The notes under the pieces are model-generated. The model was not told the origin of the DNA, did no database searches, and worked only from the letters and a program-made list of their open reading frames with translations. Position numbers and translations under genes: made by a program. This document shows positions 25,768-33,699 of a stretch of DNA of 64,000 bases, in pieces; the stretch's first letter is position 1; each line of letters starts with the position of its first letter. The stretch comes from Bog-473 sp963742035 (GTDB lineage: Bacteria > Actinomycetota > Acidimicrobiia > Acidimicrobiales > RAAP-2): positions 1 through 64,000 of the forward strand of contig CAVUKH010000012.1 in assembly GCA_963742035.1 (NCBI GenBank). The letters run 5' to 3'.

Positions 25768-27053
25768 TCAGTCGCCGGATTCTCGTGATCAGCCGGTCGC
25801 CTGCGCTCGGCCGGGCCATTCAGGCGTCGCTCGGACCGGGCTACGACGTCGTCACCAGCGGCAATGTGATTGACGTGGTGGAAGAGGTCCAGGAGCAGGG
25901 CCCATTCGACGTGCTCGTGGCCGGGCCGGTCTTCGACAGTCATGCCGGCATGGCTCGTCTGGCGACGTTGCGGGCGGCCGGAGCCGTCCCTGCTGTCGTG
26001 CTGGCACTGGGGCCCAAGCCAAAGGCCAACTTGGGCGACATCGTGCGGACGGGCGCGGTCGATCTCGTGGAGTACCCGACCAGCAAGCGCCAACTCGCCA
26101 CGGCGCTCAAGCGTGCCTTCGATATCGCCGATATCTCTGCCTCGGGCGAAGGTCCGACGCTTCCGGTCGTGGCGCACGGTGTCGTCGTCGATCGGCCCCA
26201 GTTCGCCGAGGTCTTCACCGTGGCGTCGTCGAGTGGTGGGTGTGGCAAGACCTTCTATGCGACGAACCTGGCGTGCTACCTGGCGGCGCAGACGGGCCAA
26301 CGCGTGTGTCTGGTCGACCTGGACCTCCAGTTCGGCGAGGTCTCGACAGCGCTGCACCTGCGGCCGCGCTTCACCATCTCGGACCTGTTGTCACGGGAGC
26401 CGGTCGACGACGATGATCTCGACGAGCATGTCGAGGAGTACCTCGAGGAGCACGAGCTCGGGTTCTCGGTCCTGGCCGCGCCGTTCAGCCCGGCCGATGC
26501 CGACATGATCGCCCCGAAGGATGTCTACAAGGTGATGGGCGCATTGCGTCGGCATTTCGACTACATCGTGGTCGACACCCCGGCCCAACTGTCCGAGATC
26601 GTCCTGGCGGCCTTTGACCACTCGACCAGGGTCCTGTGCATGGTGACGCTCGACCTGCCGAGCATCCGCAACATGCGGGTGTTCCTCAGCACGCTGGAGA
26701 AGCTCCGGATCAACAGCCAGACGATCGGCGTCGTGCTCAACAAGGTCGAGGACGACATCGGCATCGATATCAACGACGTTCAGGAGGTCTTGGACAACAA
26801 GATCGTCTCGGTCCTCCCGTACTCACGGGAGGTCATGAAGTCGATCAACAAGGGCAAGCCTGCGCTCGTCTCGGCAGCCAACTCCGACATAGGGAAGAAG
26901 CTGGCGGGCGGGATGCATCAATTCCTGTCCGACGATGCGACGCCCACGCTCGATGCGGGCTCCAATGCCGCTGAGATCGGGGAGCCGCGTGGATTCTGGC
27001 GGCGGAAGAGGAAGGGTCGCACCGAGAAGGTGCCCGAGCTCGAGAGCGCTTGA
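25764..27053 (+). CDS. cpaE: CpaE-like pilus assembly ATPase (MinD/ParA superfamily)
   Basis: This 429-residue protein has an N-terminal receiver-like domain (residues about 1-130, RILVISRSPALGRAIQAS). The ATPase domain follows with the deviant Walker A SSSGGCGKTFYATNLA near residue 155, switch VCLVDLDLQFGEV, and VVDTPAQLSE. CpaE/TadZ proteins localise the pilus machine at the cell pole or membrane. The C-terminus is basic (RRKRKGR). The ATG overlaps the cpaB stop, and cpaF follows after five bases. Confidence 0.87.
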   Translation: MISRRILVISRSPALGRAIQASLGPGYDVVTSGNVIDVVEEVQEQGPFDVLVAGPVFDSHAGMARLATLRAAGAVPAVVLALGPKPKANLGDIVRTGAVDLVEYPTSKRQLATALKRAFDIADISASGEGPTLPVVAHGVVVDRPQFAEVFTVASSSGGCGKTFYATNLACYLAAQTGQRVCLVDLDLQFGEVSTALHLRPRFTISDLLSREPVDDDDLDEHVEEYLEEHELGFSVLAAPFSPADADMIAPKDVYKVMGALRRHFDYIVVDTPAQLSEIVLAAFDHSTRVLCMVTLDLPSIRNMRVFLSTLEKLRINSQTIGVVLNKVEDDIGIDINDVQEVLDNKIVSVLPYSREVMKSINKGKPALVSAANSDIGKKLAGGMHQFLSDDATPTLDAGSNAAEIGEPRGFWRRKRKGRTEKVPELESA

Positions 27054-27058
27054 AGGAC

Positions 27059-28648
27059 ATGAACCTGTCAGAGAAGCTCGCTGCCGCCGACGGCACCGCT
27101 TCGGAGTCGACCCAGGCCCAACCGCCATCGCAAGATGGTCTTTCGCCGAGGACCCGCCGCGAAGGAGAATCGGGGCCGCCCGGCGGCGTGGAGCGGCGGG
27201 TGTCGACCAACGGCCCGGCGCCAGGCTCCAAGGGAAACCCCATGCGCCGAGCCGCCGACCGCACCGCCCTGGACTCCGCCTGGAAGCAGTCCAAGCAGAA
27301 GGTCCAGGCCAAGGTCTTGGCCGAGATCGCCCCGAAGGCGGCCGACCTCTCGCCCGATGAATTGCGCGAAAAGGTCCGTTCGACGGTGAATGACATTCTC
27401 GAGCGCGAGGACATCGGGATCTCGCCCATCGAACGACAACGCTTCGTTGAGGAGATGCTCGAGGACTCTCTCGGCTACGGCCCGCTCGAGGCACTCCTGG
27501 CCGACAACACCATCTCAGAAGTCATGTGCAATAAGTATGACGAGATCTGGATCGAACGTAAGGGAAAGCTCACGCGTAGTGAGATCGTCTTCAACTCGCC
27601 TCATCAATATCGGCGGATCATCGACCGGATGGTGCACGGTGTCGGCCGCCGCGTCGACGAGTCCTCACCGATGGTGGACGCTCGGCTGGCTGACGGCTCC
27701 CGGATCAACGCCATCGTGCCGCCACTCGCGCTCCACGGACCGGTACTCACCATCCGGAAATTCCCGGAGCGGGCCTTTCTCATGGAGGACCTCATCAAGC
27801 TCGGTTCGCTCTCCATGGACGCCGCGGTGTTTCTCGAGGCGCTGGTGCGGGGCAAGATAAGCCTGATCGTGGTCGGCGGTACCGGCACCGGGAAGACCAC
27901 GATGCTGAACGTGCTCTCCAACTACATCCCTGATGGCGAGCGACTGATCACCATTGAGGAATCTGCCGAACTGCAGATCCAGGGTGAACACGTGGTGACG
28001 CTGGAGACCCGCCCGTCCAATGCGGAGGGAACAGGAGAGGTGCGCATTCGAGACCTCGTTCGCAACTCTCTGCGTATGCGACCCGACCGGATCATTGTCG
28101 GAGAGTGCCGAGGCGCCGAGACACTCGACATGCTCCAAGCCATGAACACCGGTCACGCCGGGTCCATGACGACGGTGCACGCCAACACGCCGCGCGAGTT
28201 GCTCGGGCGCCTGGAGACGATGGTCATGATGGGAGGGGTCGAGTTACCCCAACGTGCGGTCCGGGAGCAGATCGTGATGGCGATCGGTTGCCTCGTCCAG
28301 CTGCAACGCACGCCGGCAGGGCCTCGCGTCGTGCACTCAATCACCGAGATTCAGGGCATGGAGGGTGACACCGTCCTCCTGCAGGACATCTTCCATCGCG
28401 TCGACATGCACGAAGGATTCGGGCGTTTGGTCTCGACCGGCCTGCGGCCGAAAATCCTGGACGAGCTCGCGCTCAACGGTGTCGAAGTGCCCGCCCACCT
28501 CTTCCGAAACGACGGCGAGGGGTCGTCTGCCGCCGGTGGCCGATCCTCCGGCCGTCATCATCGCCCGACTCGGCCCGGACGCGTCGTCGAGCCACCTTCC
28601 GATGAGATCTACGAAATGCTGGCCCGTCGGCGCGACGGGGGGAAGTGA
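27059..28648 (+). CDS. cpaF: CpaF/TadA secretion ATPase of the Flp pilus
   Basis: This 529-residue motor ATPase of the type II/IV secretion family has a low-complexity N-terminal tail of about 75 residues. The N-terminal domain (LLADNTISEVMCN) is followed by Walker A VVGGTGTGKTTMLN near residue 275, an Asp box (RLITIEESAEL), Walker B (RMRPDRIIVGECRGAE), and a His box in GHAGSMTTVHANTP. It drives pilus extension. The ATG at 27059 is used; a TTG at 27050 overlapping the cpaE stop is an alternative with no better ribosome site. It overlaps tadB by four bases. Confidence 0.9.
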   Translation: MNLSEKLAAADGTASESTQAQPPSQDGLSPRTRREGESGPPGGVERRVSTNGPAPGSKGNPMRRAADRTALDSAWKQSKQKVQAKVLAEIAPKAADLSPDELREKVRSTVNDILEREDIGISPIERQRFVEEMLEDSLGYGPLEALLADNTISEVMCNKYDEIWIERKGKLTRSEIVFNSPHQYRRIIDRMVHGVGRRVDESSPMVDARLADGSRINAIVPPLALHGPVLTIRKFPERAFLMEDLIKLGSLSMDAAVFLEALVRGKISLIVVGGTGTGKTTMLNVLSNYIPDGERLITIEESAELQIQGEHVVTLETRPSNAEGTGEVRIRDLVRNSLRMRPDRIIVGECRGAETLDMLQAMNTGHAGSMTTVHANTPRELLGRLETMVMMGGVELPQRAVREQIVMAIGCLVQLQRTPAGPRVVHSITEIQGMEGDTVLLQDIFHRVDMHEGFGRLVSTGLRPKILDELALNGVEVPAHLFRNDGEGSSAAGGRSSGRHHRPTRPGRVVEPPSDEIYEMLARRRDGGK

Positions 28649-29646
28649 GCCACATGGTCCCGGGAGCCGAGTTGGGCGCGAGTGGTGCGGCAGTCGTGGC
28701 GGCGGTCCTCGTCGGTGGAGGGCTGGCACTGGCCGTCGTCGGGCTCATCATGCGCGTGCGCACGAAGCAGCGGACATTGGCCCAGATCCTCGACGACACC
28801 ATGGGGACCGCTGAGGTCCCCGTCGAGGTGGTGACCGAGTCTCCGGAGCACGGGGAGCTCTCCGCCGTCACGGTCCGCATCGCCGGAATCTTCGGGCGGG
28901 TCGATACCCACGGCGCCCTGGAACGACGGCTCGAGCGGGCGGCGATCCCGCTGCGGGCCGGGGAGTACCTCGTCATCAGCTCTGGCATTGCCTTCGCCCT
29001 GGCGGTCGTGATCGGCGTGCTGACCGGTTCTCCCATCGGCTCCCTCATCGCCGTCGCGCTGGTGGCCGGTATCGCCTGGTACCTGCCCTCGAGGCGCGCG
29101 GCGAAGCGGATCAAGCAGATCCAAGAGCAGCTGCCCGACGCACTGGCCTTGATGTCGGCTTCGGTCGAGGGTGGTCAGACTTTCCAGCGTTCCATCGACA
29201 TGTACCGACGCGACGCCAAGCCTCCGCTGTCGGCGGAGCTCGACCGGGTCATGGCCGAGGTGGCCGTGGGTTCCGACCTCGTGGTGGCCTTGGAGAACAT
29301 GGCAGAGCGTTCGGGGGTCGAGGATCTGACCTGGGCGGTCGAGGCCGTGCGGATTCAGCAATCCACCGGTGGGCGTCTCGCTCCTATCCTCCACACGCTG
29401 GCGGACTTCATGCGAACGCGCCAGGAGGTGCGTCGGGAGGTGCAGACGCTCTCGGCCGAAGGCCGCATGTCGGGCTACGTCCTGTTCGCCATTCCGCTGT
29501 TCTTGGTGTGTGCGCTCGAAATGAAGGATCCAGACTATCTCCAGCCGATGATGCACGGCGCCGGCCTTATCGTTCTGATCGGGACGGCCGGGCTGATGGC
29601 GTTGGGCTTCTGGATCGTGCGCCGCATGGTCAACATCAAGATCTGA
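28645..29646 (+). CDS. tadB: TadB, Flp pilus inner-membrane platform protein
   Basis: This 333-residue protein has the GspF/TadC-type domain: LPDALALMSASVEGGQTFQRSI near residue 165 (quoted family region) with flanking helices at about 15-35, 112-150, 270-290 and 300-325. TadB and TadC form the membrane platform on which CpaF acts. Start is GTG overlapping the cpaF stop; an ATG three codons later is an alternative. Confidence 0.88.
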   Translation: MSHMVPGAELGASGAAVVAAVLVGGGLALAVVGLIMRVRTKQRTLAQILDDTMGTAEVPVEVVTESPEHGELSAVTVRIAGIFGRVDTHGALERRLERAAIPLRAGEYLVISSGIAFALAVVIGVLTGSPIGSLIAVALVAGIAWYLPSRRAAKRIKQIQEQLPDALALMSASVEGGQTFQRSIDMYRRDAKPPLSAELDRVMAEVAVGSDLVVALENMAERSGVEDLTWAVEAVRIQQSTGGRLAPILHTLADFMRTRQEVRREVQTLSAEGRMSGYVLFAIPLFLVCALEMKDPDYLQPMMHGAGLIVLIGTAGLMALGFWIVRRMVNIKI

Positions 29647-29662
29647 ACGGAGGCGCACGAGC

Positions 29663-30610
29663 ATGAATGCGACATACATCGTCCCGTTGGTTGGCATCAC
29701 GCTGATGGTGATGGGACTGTGCGGTGTCGGTGTCGCGGCCTGGCGTTCCCACAAGGTGTCCAGTCGGCTTGCGTTCATTCGCTCGCTGGGCACCGACGCC
29801 GAGCTCTTTACCGAGGCGGAGCCCGTGTTGGAACGGGTGCAGACGCCGCTGGTCAATCGCATCTTCGGGCCCGCGGCCCGGGGCTTCAAGGACGTGCTCT
29901 CTCGGCTCTACCCGTCGAGCGAGGTCGACCGGGTGCACGCCGATCTGCTCAAGGCCGGGCTCACGGGAACGATCCGTGCGGAGGAGTTCGTGGCTGTGCA
30001 GGTCGGTTCGGCCATGCTCGGCTTCGGGCTCGGGCTCGTGGCGCTGGTGAGTGGGGCCGTCAGCCTCAAGATGGGCCTGGCCGGCCTGTTCATCCTTCCA
30101 ATGATCGGCGGACTGGCACCGAGCTGGTGGCTGCGTCGCCGCATCAAGACGCGGCGCCTGACGGTCCAGAACGACCTCCCCGACCTGCTCGACCTCATGT
30201 GCATCTCGGTTGCGGCCGGCCTCGGCCTCGAGCAGGCGATGCAAGTGTCCTGTGCCCGGTTCGAATCACCTGTTTGCCATGAATTGCGACTGACGCTGCG
30301 GGAGATGGAGCTCGGGCTGTCTCGGCACGATGCCCTCGAGAACATGAAGCTGCGTACCGACATTGATGATCTCGTCACGTTCGCGGTGGTGCTCTCACAA
30401 GCTGATGCTCTGGGTCTGCCAATCGGTCGTGTCCTGCAGGCACAGGCCGACGAGATGCGCGACAAGCGCCGCCAGCGGGCCCGGGAGAAGGCAGCGAAAG
30501 TGCCCGTCAAGATCCTCTTCCCGCTGGCGCTCTGCTTCTTGCCGGCGATCATGATCATCGTGCTCGGCCCCATCGTCGGCCCGATCAAGCACGCCTTCCA
30601 CTCGGGGTAA
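29663..30610 (+). CDS. tadC: TadC, Flp pilus inner-membrane platform protein
   Basis: This 315-residue protein is a second GspF-domain protein. The NDLPDLLDLMCISVAAGLGL region near residue 170 is the core motif, with helices at about 8-28, 110-150 and 285-305. It pairs with TadB. It is 16 bases after tadB, with a GGAGGCGC ribosome site. A strong terminator hairpin follows at 30623-30658, so the rightward operon cpaB-cpaE-cpaF-tadB-tadC ends here. Confidence 0.88.
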   Translation: MNATYIVPLVGITLMVMGLCGVGVAAWRSHKVSSRLAFIRSLGTDAELFTEAEPVLERVQTPLVNRIFGPAARGFKDVLSRLYPSSEVDRVHADLLKAGLTGTIRAEEFVAVQVGSAMLGFGLGLVALVSGAVSLKMGLAGLFILPMIGGLAPSWWLRRRIKTRRLTVQNDLPDLLDLMCISVAAGLGLEQAMQVSCARFESPVCHELRLTLREMELGLSRHDALENMKLRTDIDDLVTFAVVLSQADALGLPIGRVLQAQADEMRDKRRQRAREKAAKVPVKILFPLALCFLPAIMIIVLGPIVGPIKHAFHSG

Positions 30611-30622
30611 GCGGGCACCACC

Positions 30623-30658
30623 CGACTCCGCGGAGAATTGTGCGTTCTCCGCGGGTCG
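30623..30658 (+). terminator. Hairpin terminator after tadC
   Basis: CGAC-T-CCGCGGAGAA pairs with TTCTCCGCGG-GTCG around a 7-base loop: 14 base pairs with one bulged T. No U-tract follows, as is common in high-GC actinobacteria. Confidence 0.7.
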
Positions 30659-30791
30659 CACCCCTGCAGCAACAGTGCTGCGACTGTCGCTTGAGTCGAA
30701 AAGCGTACAATGACCTGGGAGTTTCCGCCGCGTTGCGGTGGGGGTGGAGTCGCACCGGACACAGACATCCGGGCGGAATGAGGGGGAGGGA

Positions 30792-31253
30792 ATGGCAAAC
30801 ACAGCCTCGATCCTGTGGCCGACCGCGCAGCCGGTGCCGGCACTCGAGGTCGGGAGTGGGTCCCAATGGACCTTCTACACGCAGGTCTCGGTTTCAGGCC
30901 CGTCGGTCTGCACCACCGTGCACAGAGGTGAGAGCACCCGGGGTGCCCCGGCCACTCTCACCAGAGGTGATCTGCGGGTCGTCGCCGACGACGACTTCCG
31001 TGATCCCGAGATCCCGTCGCAGCGCCGTGAGGATGGCAGGCAGTGGGGCCCGTGGTCGCTGACACAGCGCGAGCTCGAGGTGTTGCAGCTCCTCGCTGAA
31101 GGTGCCACCAACGGGGAGATCTCGCAGCGCCTCTACATCAGTCCGAAGACAACCAAGAACCATCTCGCTGCCATCTTCCAGAAATTGGATGTCACCAACC
31201 GCACGCACGCGCTGGTTCGGGCCGTTGTCATGGGCCTCGTCACGATCGAATAA
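30792..31253 (+). CDS. LuxR-type helix-turn-helix regulator without receiver domain
   Basis: This 153-residue protein has a C-terminal LuxR/FixJ-type domain: LTQRELEVLQLLAEGATN then GEISQRLYISPKTTKNHLAA (residues about 85-130) and the final dimer helix. The first 80 residues are not a receiver domain and match nothing I recognise. Start is the ATG at 30792 behind GAGGGGGAGGG. It lies between the tadC terminator and the two pilin genes, so it is the best local candidate to read the four Tad boxes; this is inference from position. Confidence 0.8.
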   Translation: MANTASILWPTAQPVPALEVGSGSQWTFYTQVSVSGPSVCTTVHRGESTRGAPATLTRGDLRVVADDDFRDPEIPSQRREDGRQWGPWSLTQRELEVLQLLAEGATNGEISQRLYISPKTTKNHLAAIFQKLDVTNRTHALVRAVVMGLVTIE

Positions 31254-31283
31254 GCACCAGCATGAGTTAGAACTCCCAGTCCA

Positions 31284-31304
31284 AATGGTCCAATAAGCCT
31301 ATGG
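31284..31304 (+). promoter_or_regulatory. Tad box C, upstream of the first Flp pilin gene
   Basis: Reads AAATGGTC, 7 bases, CCTATGG. It ends about 98 bases before the pilin start. Downstream at 31354-31369 is a perfect CCGGAC-AATC-GTCCGG hairpin in the leader. Confidence 0.55.
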
Positions 31305-31401
31305 AATGTGGACCTGCATCGAGTTGAGAATGTGCTGGGTGCTCCAATGCAATCCGGACAATCGTCCGGGGAGGTTGGGGCGAGGAGAGGGGAATGACCG
31401 A

Positions 31402-31623
31402 ATGACTGAACTGTTTCTGAACGCGTTCTTCGCAGTGCGCGGCTTCCACAGTGACTTGCTCGAGCGGGCACGAACCGAGCGGGGCGCCTCCATGGTGGAG
31501 TACGCGCTGCTCGTCGGCCTGATCGCCGTCGTGGCTGTTGTGGCCATCGCTGCATTGGGCGGTGGCATCAAGGGCCTCTTTAGCAACGCGAACAACTGTG
31601 TGGGCAACAGCGGCGCCTGCTGA
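31402..31623 (+). CDS. flp: Flp family type IVb pilin (copy 1)
   Basis: This 73-residue prepilin starts at the ATG at 31402, with GAGGAGAGGGGA upstream. The leader of 28 residues ends RTERG, and the cut G/A precedes SMVEYALLVG with Glu at +5 and Tyr at +6, the hallmark of Flp pilins. The mature protein is about 45 residues, a hydrophobic helix plus a short tail NANNCVGNSGAC with two cysteines that could form a disulfide. It is the major structural subunit of the Tad pilus. The second copy is 300 bases downstream. Confidence 0.9.
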   Translation: MTELFLNAFFAVRGFHSDLLERARTERGASMVEYALLVGLIAVVAVVAIAALGGGIKGLFSNANNCVGNSGAC

Positions 31624-31656
31624 GGCGCTTCCGCAGCCTCCGCGTTGAGGCAATGA

Positions 31657-31671
31657 ATTCCCTAAGGGAAT
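31657..31671. repeat. Perfect 7-base inverted repeat in the leader between pilin genes
   Basis: ATTCCCT-A-AGGGAAT lies between the two flp genes in an unusually AT-rich patch. It could be an operator or RNA hairpin; its function is unknown. Confidence 0.5.
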
Positions 31672-31699
31672 ATTCCCCCTTCCCCATGGGATGACGGTT

Positions 31700-31729
31700 G
31701 GGCTGGGTCGGCTTCGGCGGACCCAGCCC
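31700..31729 (+). terminator. Hairpin terminator after flp copy 1
   Basis: GGGCTGGGTC pairs perfectly with GACCCAGCCC around a loop that itself contains GC-TTCG-GC. It would separate transcription of the two pilin genes. Confidence 0.7.
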
Positions 31730-31816
31730 TCCGTCGTGTCTGGGGTCTCATTCACGACACGCAACGGGGAAGAACGAAACGACATGTGCATGTCAAAGTC
31801 CGGAGTGACGCAGCGC

Positions 31817-31840
31817 AATAGGTCAGAAAGTCCTATTTAC
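31817..31840 (+). promoter_or_regulatory. Tad box D, upstream of the second Flp pilin gene
   Basis: This copy is a perfect dyad AATAGG-N9-CCTATT that also fits GGTC-N7-CCTAT. Its 20-base core matches box B at 17 positions. It ends 83 bases before the pilin start. Confidence 0.6.
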
Positions 31841-31923
31841 CTTGTCACCCCCGTGCCCGATGCTTTAGGCGGGTACCGGAGAAGTGCCGGCATCCTTATA
31901 GGGGCAAAGAGGGGAGCAGTTTG

Positions 31924-32145
31924 ATGATCGGTTATTTCATGAATGCGTTCGTCGCAGTCAGGACTGCGCACGGAACGATGCTCGACCGGGCTCGTACCGA
32001 GCGGGGCGCCTCCATGGTGGAGTACGCGCTGCTCGTGGGCTTGATCGCCGTCGTTGCCGTCGTGGCCATCGCCGCGTTGGGCGGGGGCATCACCGGCCTG
32101 TTCAGCAACGCCAACAACTGCGTGGGCAACAGCGGCGCCTGCTGA
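31924..32145 (+). CDS. flp: Flp family type IVb pilin (copy 2)
   Basis: This 73-residue prepilin is a tandem duplicate of copy 1. The 28-residue leaders differ at many positions, but after the cleavage site (RTERG/ASMVEY) the 45-residue mature parts differ at only one residue (Thr for Lys after GGGI). The start is taken at ATG 31924; TTG 31921 is possible. It has its own Tad box and its own strong terminator, so both copies appear to be expressed. Confidence 0.9.
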   Translation: MIGYFMNAFVAVRTAHGTMLDRARTERGASMVEYALLVGLIAVVAVVAIAALGGGITGLFSNANNCVGNSGAC

Positions 32146-32216
32146 ACGCCGGCGGCTTCGACCGCACGGAGGGAAGGGTCGCTCCTGGGGGTGGCCAGAG
32201 TGCCGAGAGGCGACAC

Positions 32217-32246
32217 GGTGGGCCGGATCGAGAGATCCGGCCCACC
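32217..32246 (+). terminator. Strong hairpin terminator after flp copy 2
   Basis: GGTGGGCCGGATC and GATCCGGCCCACC pair perfectly over 13 bases around a GAGA loop. It ends the pilus island. Confidence 0.8.
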
Positions 32247-32337
32247 GGCGCGTCTGGGCCCGGGCGGCGGCCGGCGGGCGAACTGTCGGGACGATGCAGC
32301 CCGGGTGCACCCGCCCTCAGCTGGATTTCATCTTCGG

Positions 32338-32364
32338 TTCACATAACCGATACGGCGGTGAAAT
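32338..32364 (+). promoter_or_regulatory. GlnR-like operator upstream of glnII
   Basis: TTCAC-N6-GATAC-N6-GAAAT resembles the alternating GTnAC/GaAAC half-sites, spaced by six bases, that the actinobacterial nitrogen regulator GlnR binds. It overlaps a possible -10 TAGGGT (32364-32369). The spacing is exact but individual half-sites deviate, so this is tentative. Confidence 0.35.
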
Positions 32365-32472
32365 AGGGTCCGACGAGACTGACAGCTGCCAGCAGGGGTG
32401 TCGTGTCCACAAGGCCGGTACTCCCCGCCCCGGCACTTGACCACGGAGAAGAAGGGGAGCACAGGAGAACTC

Positions 32473-33483
32473 ATGAGCTACCAGGCCGAGTACATCTGGA
32501 TCGACGGAACGGAGCCCACCCCGCTCCTCCGGAGCAAGACCAGGATCGTCGAGGGCGGCAAGGAGCCCGGTATCTGGGGCTTCGACGGCTCGAGCACCAA
32601 CCAGGCGGAGGGCAACGACTCGGACTGCGTCCTGCAGCCGGTCTTCGTGTGCCCCGACCCGCTGCGGGCGGAGGGTGACAAGCTCGTCATGTGCGAGGTC
32701 CTGCACCCCGACATGACGCCGCACAGCACGAACACGCGTCGCAAGTCGGCCGAGTTGGCTGAGAAGTACGCCGACCAGGAGCCCTGGTTCGGGATCGAGC
32801 AGGAGTACACCTTCTTCCAGTACGGGCGTCCGCTCGGCTGGCCAGAGGCCGGGTTCCCCGCTCCGCAGGGGCCGTATTACTGCGGTGTCGGTGGCGACAA
32901 GATGCCTGGCCGCGAAATCGTGGAGCGTCACACCGCCGCCTGCATGAAGGCCGGGCTGGGGATCGAGGGGACCAACGCCGAGGTCATGATGGGCCAGTGG
33001 GAGTTCCAGATCGGGGTCCTCCCGCCGCCCCTGATCGGTGACCAGCTGTGGACGGCACGCTGGTTGTTGTTCCGCATCGCAGAGGACTTCGACGTGTTCG
33101 CCACCCTGGAGCCCAAGCCCGTGCTCGGGGACTGGAACGGCGCCGGCGCACACACGAACTTCTCCACGAAGGCCATGCGGGAGGACGGTGGCTGGGATGC
33201 CATCATCGCCGGCTGTGAGGCTCTCGGAAAGCGGGTGGAAGAGCACGTGACGAACTACGGCATCGGCATCGAGAGCCGGCTGACCGGAGCGCACGAGACG
33301 GCGCACTTCAGCCAGTTCAGTTACGGCACCTCCGACCGTGGTGCGTCGATCCGGATTCCGTGGGCCGTGGCCAAGAACAAGAAGGGGTGGTTGGAGGATC
33401 GTCGACCCAACGCCAACATGGACCCCTACGTGGTGAGCGGACTCATGGTCGAGACTGTGTGCGGGGCTGCCGCCGGCGACTGA
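32473..33483 (+). CDS. glnII: Glutamine synthetase type II (GSII)
   Basis: This 336-residue enzyme is of the eukaryotic-type GSII class, much shorter than GSI (about 470). It has the beta-grasp start SYQAEYIWIDGTEPTP, WGFDGSSTNQAEGNDSDC, the metal-binding EPWFGIEQEYTFF, NAEVMMGQWEFQIG, and GAGAHTNFSTKAMR. The C-terminus has ASIRIPWAV and DRRPNANMDPYVV. It condenses ammonium and glutamate with ATP. GSII is known from Streptomyces, Frankia and rhizobia beside GSI. The ATG is preceded by AGGAG. A hairpin terminator follows. Confidence 0.92.
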   Translation: MSYQAEYIWIDGTEPTPLLRSKTRIVEGGKEPGIWGFDGSSTNQAEGNDSDCVLQPVFVCPDPLRAEGDKLVMCEVLHPDMTPHSTNTRRKSAELAEKYADQEPWFGIEQEYTFFQYGRPLGWPEAGFPAPQGPYYCGVGGDKMPGREIVERHTAACMKAGLGIEGTNAEVMMGQWEFQIGVLPPPLIGDQLWTARWLLFRIAEDFDVFATLEPKPVLGDWNGAGAHTNFSTKAMREDGGWDAIIAGCEALGKRVEEHVTNYGIGIESRLTGAHETAHFSQFSYGTSDRGASIRIPWAVAKNKKGWLEDRRPNANMDPYVVSGLMVETVCGAAAGD

Positions 33484-33496
33484 ACCGCCGTGATCG

Positions 33497-33545
33497 GAAA
33501 CGCCGCTGGTTCCGGGAGTGCACCACCCGGGGCCGGCGGCGTTTC
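33497..33545 (+). terminator. Hairpin terminator between glnII and the sigma-factor gene
   Basis: GAAACGCCGC pairs perfectly with GCGGCGTTTC, with an inner CCGGG/CCCGG stem in the loop. A weak T-rich tail follows. It may serve both convergent genes. Confidence 0.7.
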
Positions 33546-33699
33546 TCGTTGCGCTGGCTCGGTCGGTCCAACTGGCTGGTCGCTCGGCGCCCGCGCCGCG
33601 AGGGCCGATTCACCGGGGCGGGCGGGCGAGCCCTTCGCAAGAGCTGCGCCGTCGCCAAGGAAGTGGCGGTCGGCGTTGGTTCCGGGGACGGTGGGCTTG

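Noticed and set aside
27050..27061. TTG 27050 as cpaF start overlapping the cpaE stop
   Set aside because: It lacks a clear ribosome site; ATG 27059 was preferred, though the difference is only three codons.
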